Below are positions 52,811 to 62,103 of a DNA stretch of 64,000 nt, piece after piece; the first letter of the stretch is position 1; each line of letters starts with the position of its first letter. The stretch covers positions 62,001 through 126,000 of the forward strand of contig CAMBEZ010000001.1 of the NCBI GenBank assembly GCA_945865885.1, given 5' to 3'. The notes under the pieces were generated by a model. The model did not search any database, was not told the origin of the DNA, and saw nothing but the letters and a program-made list of their open reading frames with translations. This stretch comes from Owenweeksia hongkongensis DSM 17368. Its GTDB lineage: Bacteria > Bacteroidota > Bacteroidia > Flavobacteriales > Schleiferiaceae. The position numbers and the translations under genes were made by a program.

Positions 52811-53980
52811 TTATTGGGACAAAGTTACAACGCGCAAAGCATCGCGGCCTGCGGCCGCTCGCTTCCGCGCTTCATCAGCCGTTTCGGCAACTGCCGTCAG
52901 GTGGCCCATCTTCCGAAACGGCCGTGTTTCACGTTTTCCATACAAATGCAGGTGCACTCCGGGTTGGGCCAAAACGTCCAGCGCCCCTTCGTAGTGCACC
53001 GGCCCTTGGTGGCCTTCGGCTCCGACCACATTGGCCATGGCCGCCGCGGCGTGCGCCGTGGTTTCGCCCAACGGCAGGTCACAGGCCGCGCGCACCAACT
53101 GTTCAAATTGCGATGTGGCGCACGCTTCCAAGGTCCAGTGTCCGGAATTGTGCGGGCGCGGGGCGGCCTCGTTGATCCACAGGTGACCGCTGCGGTCCAC
53201 AAAGAACTCTACGGAGAGCAAACCCACCAGTTCCAAAGATTCCACCAACTTGAGGGCCAATTCTTGCGCTGCGGCCGCTAAAGCAGTGGAGAGTCGGGTA
53301 GGCACCACCACAAATTCAACTTGATTGGCCGTGGGGTGAAAATCCATATCGGTCACCGGGAAAACAGCCGTTTCGCCGGACCGGCTGCGCGCCACTTGAA
53401 CGGCCACCTCCAGGTCCAAGTCCACCAAAGCCTCCGCCAGGCACTCGCCGTTGGGCAGTGCTTGGGCTTGTTCCTCGGTGCGCACCAGGGTAACGCCAAA
53501 ACCGTCGTAGCCGCCGGTGGCTGCCTTCCACACAAAGGGGAGGGGCCACGCGCCTGCGGCGCGGTCTGCGTGCAGCGCTGCGATGGAATCGTACACCGTA
53601 AATGGAGCAGTTGGCAACCCAAATTCAGCAAAAAATGCTTTTTGCCGTGCCTTGTTTTGCAAAATCCGCAACACGCGTCCGGGGGGAAAGCAGGGAATGC
53701 CTTCCACCTCCAATTGGATCAAGGCGTCGGCATTGACGGCTTCCAGTTCTAGAACGACGGACTGGCACTGCCGGCCAAAGTTCAGAACGGTGGCGTAATC
53801 CGTGAGGGAGCCGCGTTCAAAACGGTGCGCTCCGTACTGCGCGGGAGCGTCCGTTGCGGGGTCCAGAACGGCCACGGCGATGTCCATACGGCGGGCAGCT
53901 GCCAAAAGCATTTTACCCAGTTGTCCGCCCCCGACGATGCCAAGGGTGAACAGGGGATTGGAAAACGGAGAGGAGGTCAT
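52811..53980 (-). CDS. purK: 5-(Carboxyamino)imidazole ribonucleotide synthase
   Basis: PurK carboxylates AIR with ATP and bicarbonate. The 389-aa ATP-grasp protein shows [57 protein letters not shown] and [18 protein letters not shown] 53980 overlaps the stop of the SprT-like gene by 4 nt. The longer open frame to 54808 is a shadow. Confidence 0.95.
   Translation of the reverse strand: MTSSPFSNPLFTLGIVGGGQLGKMLLAAARRMDIAVAVLDPATDAPAQYGAHRFERGSLTDYATVLNFGRQCQSVVLELEAVNADALIQLEVEGIPCFPPGRVLRILQNKARQKAFFAEFGLPTAPFTVYDSIAALHADRAAGAWPLPFVWKAATGGYDGFGVTLVRTEEQAQALPNGECLAEALVDLDLEVAVQVARSRSGETAVFPVTDMDFHPTANQVEFVVVPTRLSTALAAAAQELALKLVESLELVGLLSVEFFVDRSGHLWINEAAPRPHNSGHWTLEACATSQFEQLVRAACDLPLGETTAHAAAAMANVVGAEGHQGPVHYEGALDVLAQPGVHLHLYGKRETRPFRKMGHLTAVAETADEARKRAAAGRDALRVVTLSQ
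52820..52827 (-). promoter_or_regulatory. -7 element (TAACTTTG) for purE
   Basis: An exact TAnnTTTG match on the minus strand, 20 nt upstream of the purE ATG and inside the last codons of purK, so purE may be transcribed on its own. Confidence 0.45.
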
Positions 53981-54699
53981 GGGTGCAAGTGGATTTCCGG
54001 AGCAGCAGGGGTTGGAGCGGGAAGCGGGGCGTCGGTCCAAACCACTTCCGCCAGGGGATGCACGGCAAAGGTACGGCCGCTGCCCACTTCCGTGCAGGCA
54101 ATGCGGGTGCGTCGACGTGGCCCTTTCACAAAAGAGCGGCCACTGACCAACCGAAAGGCGGACCCTTCGGGCAGATCCCGAACGTGCGGACGCTCGGTAG
54201 TTTTGGGGCGGAGCACCTGCAGCAGGGCGGGGTCTGCGCCGCACGAAGCTTTGGGTTTGCGCAGGGATTTTTCCAGCACGCGCGCCACCCCCGGCTGAAA
54301 AACACCTTCGGTTAAAAAGGGGGTTACCACCGCGCGGTAGGCGGCTTGCCATTCGCTGCCGTGGGGGGCGGGTTTGGCCGGCCGTGCCGGCCGGCCACGC
54401 AAAACAGAGGTCAATTGCTTCAGCGGAGAAAGTCCGCCGCTGAATGCTGCCCTGCGCGCCAGCCACGCCGCGTCCACGTGGGCGTGGGCCAGTTCGTGCA
54501 AAAGTGTCAGCAGAAAAGCGTCGGGCGGCAAGTCCCGGTTCACCCGAATGCGGGCGGGTTTGCCATCGTGTGCGGGCCTGAAATCGCCCCATTTGGAGCT
54601 GCGCGGTGCCACGGCGTCTACCGTTCCTGCGAACGCCGTCGCCAGCGGAACCACCAGTTCGGCTGCGCGCTCGTTGGGCAGCAGGGAAACCCAGTTCAC
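53977..54699 (-). CDS. SprT-like zinc metalloprotease domain protein
   Basis: A 240-aa protein with the zinc site HELAH (in LLHELAHAHVD) and later PHGSEWQAAYRAVVTP, a His-containing helix typical of SprT-like proteins. The C-terminal third (FRLVSGRSFVKGPRRRTRIACTEVGSGRTF) is a conserved Bacteroidota extension. Its target is unknown. The GTG 54699 start was chosen because it overlaps the stop of the small lipoprotein as GTGA, rather than the TTG at 54723. Confidence 0.8.
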   Translation of the reverse strand: MNWVSLLPNERAAELVVPLATAFAGTVDAVAPRSSKWGDFRPAHDGKPARIRVNRDLPPDAFLLTLLHELAHAHVDAAWLARRAAFSGGLSPLKQLTSVLRGRPARPAKPAPHGSEWQAAYRAVVTPFLTEGVFQPGVARVLEKSLRKPKASCGADPALLQVLRPKTTERPHVRDLPEGSAFRLVSGRSFVKGPRRRTRIACTEVGSGRTFAVHPLAEVVWTDAPLPAPTPAAPEIHLHP

Positions 54700-54815
54700 C
54701 GCGACGCGGAAAAATGCGGACAATCGCAGCCGCGCGCACCGCCGCAGGCCGTTGCCGCGGTTGCCAGCACCACCAGCGCCAAAACCGCGAAAAGAGTTGA
54801 AAAAGCACGTTTCAT
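54696..54815 (-). CDS. Small cysteine-rich lipoprotein (39 aa)
   Basis: Reading back from ATG 54815 gives a short protein with a Lys-Arg n-region, a hydrophobic core (LFAVLALVVLATAATAC, lipobox Cys 24) and a tiny mature part GGARGCDCPHFSASR. The stop overlaps the GTG of the SprT-like gene by 4 nt, and a -7-like element ends 5 nt before the ATG; both support a real gene. The CDCP motif could bind a metal. It is too short for most automatic gene callers. Confidence 0.65.
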   Translation of the reverse strand: MKRAFSTLFAVLALVVLATAATACGGARGCDCPHFSASR

Positions 54816-54820
54816 CCCCG

Positions 54821-54828
54821 TAAAAATA
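54821..54828 (-). promoter_or_regulatory. -7-like element (TATTTTTA) for the lipoprotein-sprT-purK-purE operon
   Basis: It differs from TAnnTTTG only in the last base and ends 5 nt before ATG 54815. It forms a divergent pair with 54832-54839. Confidence 0.4.
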
Positions 54829-54831
54829 ACG

Positions 54832-54839
54832 TAATTTTA
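54832..54839 (+). promoter_or_regulatory. -7-like element (TAATTTTA) for mlaE
   Basis: It differs from TAnnTTTG only in the last base and ends 4 nt before the mlaE ATG. Confidence 0.4.
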
Positions 54840-54843
54840 GGGC

Positions 54844-55590
54844 ATGATTTACCGCTTTTTTGCCGAATTAGGTGCCTACTGGCTCTTTTTGCGTCAAGTC
54901 TTCCGTCGGCCGGAGCGGTTTGCCGAATACCGCAAAGCTTTTTGGCGCGACGTAGACGCCTTGGGCGTGAAAACGTTGCCCTTGGTGGCCATTATCTCTC
55001 TATTTATGGGAGCCGTGGTTACCATTCAGACGGCACTCAATCTGGACGATCCGCTCATACCGCGCTACTACATTGCCATTGCCGTCCGGGAGTCTATTTT
55101 ATTGGAATTTGCGCCCACCATCGTGAGCCTAATTTTGGCGGGCATTGTGGGTTCCAACATCTCAGGTTCCATTGGAAATATGCGTATCACCGAACAAATC
55201 GACGCTCTGGAAGTCATGGGCATCAATCCGGCCGGCTTTTTGGTGCTCCCAAAAATTGTTGCCAACGTTCTGTTCAGCCCAATTTTGCTCATTTTTTCCA
55301 TGGCGGGTGGCCTGGTGGGGGGCTACTTGGCGGGTTGGTGGTTGGGCTTGCTGAGTCCCGGTGAATATCTGTTGGGTCTTCGTTTGGAGTTTCAGCCTTT
55401 TTATATAGCGTATTCCGTTTTTAAGATGACCGTTTTCGCCTTCTTCATTGCCAGTGTACCCTCCTTCTTTGGGTACCGCGTGAAAGGGGGACCTTTGGAG
55501 GTGGGGCACGCCAGCACGCAGGCCGTCATCGCCACCATCTTGGCCATCATCCTGTTCAATTATATCCTGACCAACCTCATCCTGCAATGA
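54844..55590 (+). CDS. mlaE: MlaE family ABC transporter permease
   Basis: A 248-aa inner membrane permease of the MlaE/YrbE family, which moves phospholipids or other lipids between inner and outer membranes. Conserved stretches are LVAIISLFMGAVVTIQTALN, AGIVGSNISGSIGNMRITEQ and IDALEVMGINPAGFLVLPK. Five hydrophobic segments are visible. It overlaps the ATPase gene mlaF by 4 nt. A gene for the MCE-domain partner (MlaD) does not follow here. Confidence 0.92.
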   Translation: MIYRFFAELGAYWLFLRQVFRRPERFAEYRKAFWRDVDALGVKTLPLVAIISLFMGAVVTIQTALNLDDPLIPRYYIAIAVRESILLEFAPTIVSLILAGIVGSNISGSIGNMRITEQIDALEVMGINPAGFLVLPKIVANVLFSPILLIFSMAGGLVGGYLAGWWLGLLSPGEYLLGLRLEFQPFYIAYSVFKMTVFAFFIASVPSFFGYRVKGGPLEVGHASTQAVIATILAIILFNYILTNLILQ

Positions 55591-56348
55591 TTTCCGTGCG
55601 CAACCTCCACAAGTCCTTTGGCGACCAGCACGTGTTGCGCGGCATCGATGTGGACCTGAAGCCCGGCAAGTGCAACTTGATCATTGGCTTGAGCGGCTCC
55701 GGGAAAACCGTGATGCTGAAGTCCATTTTGGGATTGATTCAGCCCGACGAAGGCACCATTTTGTACGACGGCAGGAACCTTCGCCAAATGGAGCACAGCG
55801 ACGCCCGAAAGGTGCGCCAAGAAATGGGCATGGTCTTCCAAGGAAGTGCCTTGTTCACTTCGCAAAGCATCGAGGAAAACGTACGCCTTCCCCTGGACTT
55901 TTTTACGAGTATGTCTGCGGCCGAGAAGAAAGAACGGGTGCGGTTTTGTTTGGAGCGCGTTCGAATTGAAAACGCAGCGCACAAGTACCCCGCGGAGCTT
56001 TCCGGAGGCATGCAAAAACGCGTGGCCATTGCGCGTGCCATTGTATTGAATCCCAAGTATTTGTTCTGCGACGAGCCCAACAGCGGGTTGGATCCAGAAA
56101 CCTCTTTGGTCATCGACGCCCTCATCCAAGACATCACCCACGAGTACGGCATGACCACGGTCATCAATACCCACGACATGAACTCCGTTCTGGAGATTGG
56201 CGAACACGTTCTCCTCTTAAAAGGAGGAGAAAAGGTTTGGGAAGGCACCAACGACGAAATCCTGGAGGCGGAAAACCCGGCCGTTGTGGACTATGTTTTC
56301 CGGTCCAACTTGATGAAAAGAGTGCGCACCGCCCTGAGCGGGCAGTGA
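55587..56348 (+). CDS. mlaF: MlaF-like ABC transporter ATP-binding protein
   Basis: A 253-aa ATPase with Walker A GLSGSGKTV, signature LSGGMQKRVAIARAI and Walker B YLFCDEPNSGLDP, and the Mla-type sequence INTHDMNSVLEIG. It drives the MlaE permease encoded just before it. It ends 25 nt from the convergent kmo gene. Confidence 0.93.
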   Translation: MISVRNLHKSFGDQHVLRGIDVDLKPGKCNLIIGLSGSGKTVMLKSILGLIQPDEGTILYDGRNLRQMEHSDARKVRQEMGMVFQGSALFTSQSIEENVRLPLDFFTSMSAAEKKERVRFCLERVRIENAAHKYPAELSGGMQKRVAIARAIVLNPKYLFCDEPNSGLDPETSLVIDALIQDITHEYGMTTVINTHDMNSVLEIGEHVLLLKGGEKVWEGTNDEILEAENPAVVDYVFRSNLMKRVRTALSGQ

Positions 56349-56373
56349 GCGCGCACCGCGATCCCCCTGCGAT

Positions 56374-57711
56374 TTACCGCGTCGTACGTTCCAACAACAA
56401 TGCCTCAACGTCGGCACTGTCCCAACGCTCTTCTAGGTCCGGCAAAGCCATTACCTCGCGCATGATGGCCTCCTGCCTGCGGCCGTTGGCCAAGGCCTCC
56501 GCGTAGGGCGTGTGCGAAAAGGTAACCTGGGTGTAGAGCGGCGTCCAGCGGTCCGGATGCTTGTTGGAGAACCACGCCTCAATTTTTTTCTGAAGCAGGA
56601 ATTCCGGTTGGCCCACCAAGTCGCGCATCTCAATGAAATTCAACAAGGCCAATTCCGCAATGGCGTCGCCATTGGGTTTCTGAATGCGGCTGTACTCGGG
56701 CAACACGTTGGGCCAGTCCTCGCCGTGTGCGTCCAGCAGGTCGTCCAGCACCGTGCAGTCCTCAAAACCGGCATTCATGCCCTGTCCGTAAAACGGAACG
56801 ATGGCGTGGGCGGCGTCGCCAATGAGGGCGACGGTTCCGTTGAATTGCCAGGGGTCGCACCGCATGATGACCAGGGAACTGGCGGGGTTGGTGTCCCACT
56901 GCGCACGAAAATCAGGCATCAGGGAGAGGGCGTCGGGAAAAATGCGGGCAAAAAAGGCTTCGGCGTCGTCGGTGGTGGGCAAGCTCGCAAAACTTTCGGG
57001 GCCTTCCCACGCAAAAAACAGCGTCAGGGTGAAGCTGCCGTCCGGATTGGGCAAGGCAATGAGCATGTAGCCGCCCCGCGGCCAAATGTGCAGGGCGTTC
57101 TTTTCCATTTGGTAGGCACCGTTTGGCCCGGCCGGGATGTGCAGTTCCTTGTATCCGTGGTCGATGTACTGCTGTTGGTACTGGTAGCGGTCCGTTTTGA
57201 TCATGGCGGACCGGATGGCGCTGTAGGCGCCGTCCGTGGCAAAAAGGAGCCCCGGCTCCACGCGCTCCAGGGATCCGTCGCCGGATTCAAAAGCCGCAGC
57301 GCCGGACTTCAAGTCTACGTCCACGCATCTGCGGTCAAAGTGGAGGTGCACGTTGCCGCTTTGCTCCGCCAAGGTCATCAACTGTTCGTTCAAACCGCCG
57401 CGGGATACGGAATAGATGGCTTGGCCGTCCTTTCCGTAGGGTTGGCGCACCAAGGAGCCATCTACGGCGTGCATCACGCGGTGGCTCATGGGGATGGCTT
57501 CCCGGGCAATGGCCTCCGCCAATCCGGCGCGCTCCAAGGCCTTCCAGCCGCGGTTGGAAAGGGCCAAATTGATGCTGCGTCCGCCGGCGTAGCCTGCCTT
57601 GCGGGAATCCGTCCGACGCTCGTATACGTCCACTCGGTAGCCGCGTTTGGCCAACAAGGCGGTCCACAACGAGCCGACGAGTCCGGCTCCAACTACAGTT
57701 GCTTTTTTCAT
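56374..57711 (-). CDS. kmo: Kynurenine 3-monooxygenase
   Basis: A 445-aa FAD and NADPH enzyme that hydroxylates kynurenine. It has the dinucleotide fold VVGAGLVGSLWTALLAKRG, YAGGRSINLALSNRGWKAL, and GDAAHAIVPFYGQGMNAGFEDC, all typical of KMO. With kynureninase upstream (4-nt overlap) it forms part of the tryptophan-to-NAD or tryptophan breakdown route. Confidence 0.94.
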   Translation of the reverse strand: MKKATVVGAGLVGSLWTALLAKRGYRVDVYERRTDSRKAGYAGGRSINLALSNRGWKALERAGLAEAIAREAIPMSHRVMHAVDGSLVRQPYGKDGQAIYSVSRGGLNEQLMTLAEQSGNVHLHFDRRCVDVDLKSGAAAFESGDGSLERVEPGLLFATDGAYSAIRSAMIKTDRYQYQQQYIDHGYKELHIPAGPNGAYQMEKNALHIWPRGGYMLIALPNPDGSFTLTLFFAWEGPESFASLPTTDDAEAFFARIFPDALSLMPDFRAQWDTNPASSLVIMRCDPWQFNGTVALIGDAAHAIVPFYGQGMNAGFEDCTVLDDLLDAHGEDWPNVLPEYSRIQKPNGDAIAELALLNFIEMRDLVGQPEFLLQKKIEAWFSNKHPDRWTPLYTQVTFSHTPYAEALANGRRQEAIMREVMALPDLEERWDSADVEALLLERTTR

Positions 57712-59000
57712 GGGGTCAAAAGTTCCAACAGGATGGATTCCAGACGGGACAGGTCTTCAAAGGAGTTGTAAAGCGGGACCGGGGCCATGCGGATGCAGTC
57801 CGGCTCGCGCCAGTCTGCCACCACGCCGCGTTCCGTGAGGGCGTCAAAAAACGATTTGCCGCGGCCGGGGAAGCGCACGCTCACCTGGGAGCCGCGTTCG
57901 TGGTCTGCGCGGGGTGTGAAAACTTCTAGGGTCGCGCCGGTGGTTTCGGCCGTGCGGTCCAGCAAACCCATCAGGGCCGCAGAAAGTGCCAAACTCTTGG
58001 CACGGCGCCCGCCCGGGTGCTCCGCATCCGCGCGGTCAAACAGGTCCAATGAGGCCCGGTGCACCGCCATGCTCAACACCGGAGCGTTGGACAACTGCCA
58101 AGACTCCGCGGAGGGAATGGGGTGAAAGTCCGGCTCCATGAGGAAGCGTCGGGTTTTATCTTGGCCCCACCAGCCCGCCAAGCGCAGGGTTTCCGCACCG
58201 TGGTGCCGCTCGTGCACGAAGATTCCTGCCACCCCGCCGGGGCTGCTGTTCAGGTACTTGTAGCTGCACCAGGCCGCAAAATCCACCTTCCAGGCGTGCA
58301 GTTCCAACGGAACGTTGCCCGCCGCGTGCGCCAAGTCCCAGCCCACCAGAACGCCGCTTTCCTGTGCGTAGGCCGTGAGACGTTCCATGGGGAATACCTG
58401 TCCGGTGAAGTAATTCACGCCGCCCACCAACATCAGGGCAATCTCAGAACCGTGTTCGTCCAAAGCCGCTTCAAAATCCTCCGGGCGGTGCGTGCCGCCG
58501 GGGCCGTTGGGGGCGATTTCAACCAAGTCGGTATCCGGGTTGAATCCGTGCCAGCGCAATTGCGAGGCCAGGGCGTACCGATCGGACGGGAAGGCCTTGG
58601 CTTCGGTTAAAATCTTGTACCGCGAAGCCGTGGGGCGGTAAAAACTCGCCATCAAAAAGTGCAAATTGGCGGTCAGGGAGCCCATGGCCACCACCTCACT
58701 GGGTTGGGCGCCGGTCAAGCGGGCCAGGCTGGAGGTCATGCGCTCGTGGTAGGGCATCCACGGGTTTTTGGCGGCAAAATGCCCCTCCACGCCCAGGCGC
58801 TGCCAGTCGTCCAATTCCGCTTGCAGGGCAGCGGACGCCGCCTTGGGTTGCAAGCCCAGCGAATTGCCGGTGAGGTAGACGCAATCTACGCCTGCGTGTT
58901 GGGGGATGAAAAACTCCGACCGGTAGGAAAACAAGGGGTCCGCGGCGTCGCGCAGGCGCGCTTCAGCGAGCGGTAGATAACGTGTTGATAAAGGGTCCAT
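57708..59000 (-). CDS. kynU: Kynureninase
   Basis: A 430-aa PLP enzyme that releases alanine and (hydroxy)anthranilate from (hydroxy)kynurenine. Visible are VYLTGNSLGLQPKAA, AVAMGSLTANLHFL-like EVVAMGSLTANLH, GWDLAHAAGNVPL (PLP Asp) and the Schiff-base Lys in WCSYKYLNSSPGGV. ATG 59000 gives the normal N-terminus; the frame to 59024 is less likely. It precedes kmo in the same operon and is divergent from gcvP. Confidence 0.94.
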   Translation of the reverse strand: MDPLSTRYLPLAEARLRDAADPLFSYRSEFFIPQHAGVDCVYLTGNSLGLQPKAASAALQAELDDWQRLGVEGHFAAKNPWMPYHERMTSSLARLTGAQPSEVVAMGSLTANLHFLMASFYRPTASRYKILTEAKAFPSDRYALASQLRWHGFNPDTDLVEIAPNGPGGTHRPEDFEAALDEHGSEIALMLVGGVNYFTGQVFPMERLTAYAQESGVLVGWDLAHAAGNVPLELHAWKVDFAAWCSYKYLNSSPGGVAGIFVHERHHGAETLRLAGWWGQDKTRRFLMEPDFHPIPSAESWQLSNAPVLSMAVHRASLDLFDRADAEHPGGRRAKSLALSAALMGLLDRTAETTGATLEVFTPRADHERGSQVSVRFPGRGKSFFDALTERGVVADWREPDCIRMAPVPLYNSFEDLSRLESILLELLTP

Positions 59001-59042
59001 CGAAGCTTTCGTTGACCCCTGCAAGGTAGGGCAGTTTTGCAG

Positions 59043-59050
59043 TAATTTTG
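59043..59050 (+). promoter_or_regulatory. -7 element (TAATTTTG) for gcvP
   Basis: An exact TAnnTTTG match, 25 nt upstream of the gcvP ATG. A weaker CTTTG-type site (59063-59070) lies only 5 nt before the ATG, so a second, leaderless start is possible. Confidence 0.45.
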
Positions 59051-59075
59051 TGACCTTCTAAAACCCTTTGTCGCC

Positions 59076-61934
59076 ATGACAACCCCAGACTTTGCGCGTC
59101 GCCACATCGGTCCAAGTGCCGAAGAAACCCAGCAAATGCTGGACGCTCTGAACGTCCCCACGTTGGACGTGCTGATCGAACAGACGGTTCCGGCAGCCAT
59201 TCGAATGAACGAGCCGCTCGACGTTGCACCGGCGCTCAGCGAGAGCGACTACCTGCGCCACGTACACGAGTTGTCCGGCAAGAACCAAGTGTTCCGCAAC
59301 TTCATTGGCTTGGGCTACCACCCCACGGTAACGCCGTCGGTCATCCAGCGCAACATTTTGGAAAATCCGGGTTGGTACACGGCCTACACGCCCTACCAGG
59401 CGGAGATTGCCCAGGGCCGCATGGAGGCGCTTTTGAACTACCAAACCATGGTGGTGGACCTCACCGGCATGGAGTTGGCCAACGCGTCTTTGTTGGACGA
59501 GGCCACGGCCGCAGGCGAAGCCATGACCATGCTGTTGGGCGCGCGAAACCGCGAACAGCAAAAGCGCAACGCAAACAAATTTTTTGTAGACACGGACGCC
59601 CTGCCTCAAGTGAAGTCTTTGTTGTCCACGCGCGGCATCCCCCAAGGCATTGAGTTGGTGGAGGGTCGTGCGGACGAGTTCGTTCCGACGGACGACTTTT
59701 TTGGCGCTTTGCTGCAGTACCCCACCGCTACCGGTGCGGTTCGCGACGGCAAGGCCTTTGCCGCTGCCTGCGCGAAGCACGAAATCAGCGTGGCCGTAGC
59801 CGCCGATTTGATGTCTTTGGCGCTGCTGACTCCTCCCGGGGAATGGGGCGCCGCCGTGGTGGTGGGAACGTCCCAACGGTTTGGCATTCCCATGGGCTTT
59901 GGCGGTCCGCACGCGGCCTTCTTCGCCACCAAGGAAGACTTCAAACGCTTCATTCCGGGCCGAATCATTGGCCGCACCATCGATAAAGACGGCAATCCCG
60001 CTTTGCGCATGGCCTTGCAAACCCGCGAACAGCACATCAAGCGCGACCGCGCTACCTCCAACATCTGCACGGCGCAAGTGCTTTTGTCCGTCATGGCGGG
60101 CATGTACGGCGCGTACCACGGCCCCAACGGCATTCGCCAGATTGCAACGTCCATCCACCGCAAGGCGGTGGCGCTGAACGAAGCGTTGACCGCTTTGGGC
60201 TACACCCAACACAATGCGAACTTCTTCGACACCCTGCACCTGGCCGCCGACGATTCGCTTCAAGCGCGCATCCGCAACGCCACCGAGTCCCGCGGCATCA
60301 ACGTGGGGTACTACAACGGTGGGTTTCTGGTGGCCGCGCACGAGGTAGCCAATACCCAAGACCTTCAGGACGTGGTGGACGCCTTTGCGGAAGCGGCAGG
60401 ACGCGCCACCGTGTCCCTCAATACCCAAGCGTCTACCGCCCTTCCCGCAGAAATGCTGCGCACGTCGGACTTCATGACGCATCCGGCCTTCAACAGCTAC
60501 CACAGCGAGTCCGAAATGATGCGCTACATCAAGAAGTTGGAGCGCAAGGACTTGTCCCTGAACCACTCCATGATTTCCTTGGGCAGCTGCACCATGAAGC
60601 TGAACGCCGCGTCTGAGATGCTCCCGTTGAGCTGGCCGGCCTGGGGCCAAATGCACCCCTTCGTCCCCGCCAAGCAAGCGGCCGGGTACCTGGAGGTCAT
60701 TGAATCGTTGGAGCGTGATTTGGCAGTAGTCACCGGGTTCGACGCCACTTCCCTGCAGCCCAACTCGGGCGCGCAAGGGGAATACGCCGGTTTGATGGTC
60801 ATCCGCGCCTACCACCAGTCCCGCGGGGATCACCACCGCAACGTGGCCCTCATTCCGTCCTCCGCCCACGGCACCAATCCCGCGTCTGCCGTCATGGCGG
60901 GCATGGACGTCGTAGTCGTGGGTTGCGACGACCGCGGAAACATCGACTTGGTAGATTTGCAAGCCAAGGCGGAGCAGTATTCGGATCGTTTGGCGTGCAT
61001 GATGATCACGTATCCGTCCACACACGGCGTATTCGAAGCGTCGGTCAAAGTCGCAACGGGCCTAATCCACCAACACGGCGGCCAGGTATACATGGACGGC
61101 GCCAACATGAACGCCCAAGTGGGGGTGACTTCCCCCGGCCTGATTGGCGCGGACGTGTGCCACTTGAACCTGCACAAGACCTTCGCCATCCCGCACGGCG
61201 GCGGTGGCCCCGGGGTAGGGCCGATTTGCGTGAAGTCGCATTTAGCGCCGTTCTTGCCGTCCCACCCGGTGGTGGCTACGGGTGGGAATCAGCCGATCAC
61301 GGCCATTTCCGCGGCACCTTACGGCAGCGCCTTGGTGCTTTTGATCAGTTATGCGTACATCAAGATGCTGGGTGGGGAAGGGCTGCGCGACGCTACGCGG
61401 TACGCCATCCTCAACGCCAACTACATGAAGTACCGTCTGGAAGCAGACTTCCAAGTTTTGTACACGGGAGACAACGGCAGGTCTGCCCACGAAATGATTT
61501 TGGATTGCCGACCCTTCAAGCGCGATGGCGGCATTGAGGTAGTCGACCTGGCCAAGCGTTTGATGGACTACGGTTACCACGCCCCCACGGTGAGCTTCCC
61601 GGTGGCCGGCACCCTGATGATTGAACCCACGGAAAGCGAATCCAAAATGGAGTTGGACCGCTTTTGCGACGCCCTGTTGGCCATTCGCGCGGAGGTTCAA
61701 GACATCATCGACGGCAAGGTGGATGCGGAGAACAACCTCCTCAAGAACGCCCCACACACCCTGACCATGGTGACCGCCAACGACTGGAACTGGCCCTACT
61801 CCCGCCACGACGCGGCTTATCCGCTGCCGTATGTAGCTGAAAACAAGTTTTGGCCCACCGTTCGCCGCGTGGACGAAGCCTACGGAGACCGCAACCTGCA
61901 GTGCACCTGTGCTCCGGTTTCGTCGTATGCGTAA
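59076..61934 (+). CDS. gcvP: Glycine dehydrogenase (decarboxylating), P-protein
   Basis: The single-chain 952-aa P-protein of the glycine cleavage system decarboxylates glycine with PLP and passes the methylamine to the H-protein. It starts FARRHIGPSAEETQQML, shows FRNFIGLGYHPTVTPSVIQR and the PLP Lys in LNLHKTFAIPHGGGGPGVG, and ends RNLQCTCAP. Both the N-terminal and C-terminal homologous halves are present, so it is not the split form. A terminator follows. Confidence 0.96.
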   Translation: MTTPDFARRHIGPSAEETQQMLDALNVPTLDVLIEQTVPAAIRMNEPLDVAPALSESDYLRHVHELSGKNQVFRNFIGLGYHPTVTPSVIQRNILENPGWYTAYTPYQAEIAQGRMEALLNYQTMVVDLTGMELANASLLDEATAAGEAMTMLLGARNREQQKRNANKFFVDTDALPQVKSLLSTRGIPQGIELVEGRADEFVPTDDFFGALLQYPTATGAVRDGKAFAAACAKHEISVAVAADLMSLALLTPPGEWGAAVVVGTSQRFGIPMGFGGPHAAFFATKEDFKRFIPGRIIGRTIDKDGNPALRMALQTREQHIKRDRATSNICTAQVLLSVMAGMYGAYHGPNGIRQIATSIHRKAVALNEALTALGYTQHNANFFDTLHLAADDSLQARIRNATESRGINVGYYNGGFLVAAHEVANTQDLQDVVDAFAEAAGRATVSLNTQASTALPAEMLRTSDFMTHPAFNSYHSESEMMRYIKKLERKDLSLNHSMISLGSCTMKLNAASEMLPLSWPAWGQMHPFVPAKQAAGYLEVIESLERDLAVVTGFDATSLQPNSGAQGEYAGLMVIRAYHQSRGDHHRNVALIPSSAHGTNPASAVMAGMDVVVVGCDDRGNIDLVDLQAKAEQYSDRLACMMITYPSTHGVFEASVKVATGLIHQHGGQVYMDGANMNAQVGVTSPGLIGADVCHLNLHKTFAIPHGGGGPGVGPICVKSHLAPFLPSHPVVATGGNQPITAISAAPYGSALVLLISYAYIKMLGGEGLRDATRYAILNANYMKYRLEADFQVLYTGDNGRSAHEMILDCRPFKRDGGIEVVDLAKRLMDYGYHAPTVSFPVAGTLMIEPTESESKMELDRFCDALLAIRAEVQDIIDGKVDAENNLLKNAPHTLTMVTANDWNWPYSRHDAAYPLPYVAENKFWPTVRRVDEAYGDRNLQCTCAPVSSYA

Positions 61935-61962
61935 TGTTTAATAAGGAGTCACTTTCTTTTTG

Positions 61963-61999
61963 AAAACAAGCCCTTGCCTCGGTAAGGGCTTGTTTTTTT
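61963..61999 (+). terminator. Intrinsic terminator of gcvP
   Basis: Stem AAAACAAGCCCTT (61963-61975) with AAGGGCTTG and its T-run (61984-61999), loop of 8 nt. The remainder of the gap to the next gene (to 62103) holds an A/T-rich promoter region. Confidence 0.9.
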
Positions 62000-62064
62000 G
62001 AGCGAATTGCGAAAAAGTGGCAAAGAAAAAGCAACGGAGAATCGGAAGTAATTTAATTCTTTCG

Positions 62065-62072
62065 TAATATTG
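62065..62072 (+). promoter_or_regulatory. -7-like element (TAATATTG) for the T9SS cargo gene
   Basis: It differs from TAnnTTTG in one base and lies 31 nt before ATG 62104, so this gene has a leader. Confidence 0.35.
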
Positions 62073-62103
62073 AACCTTGCGTTTAAGCTTTAAAGCCCAT
62101 ATT

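Noticed and set aside
53981-54808. N-terminal extension of purK to 54808
   Set aside because: It runs in a shadow frame over the SprT-like gene; purK has a normal start at 53980 with a 4-nt overlap.
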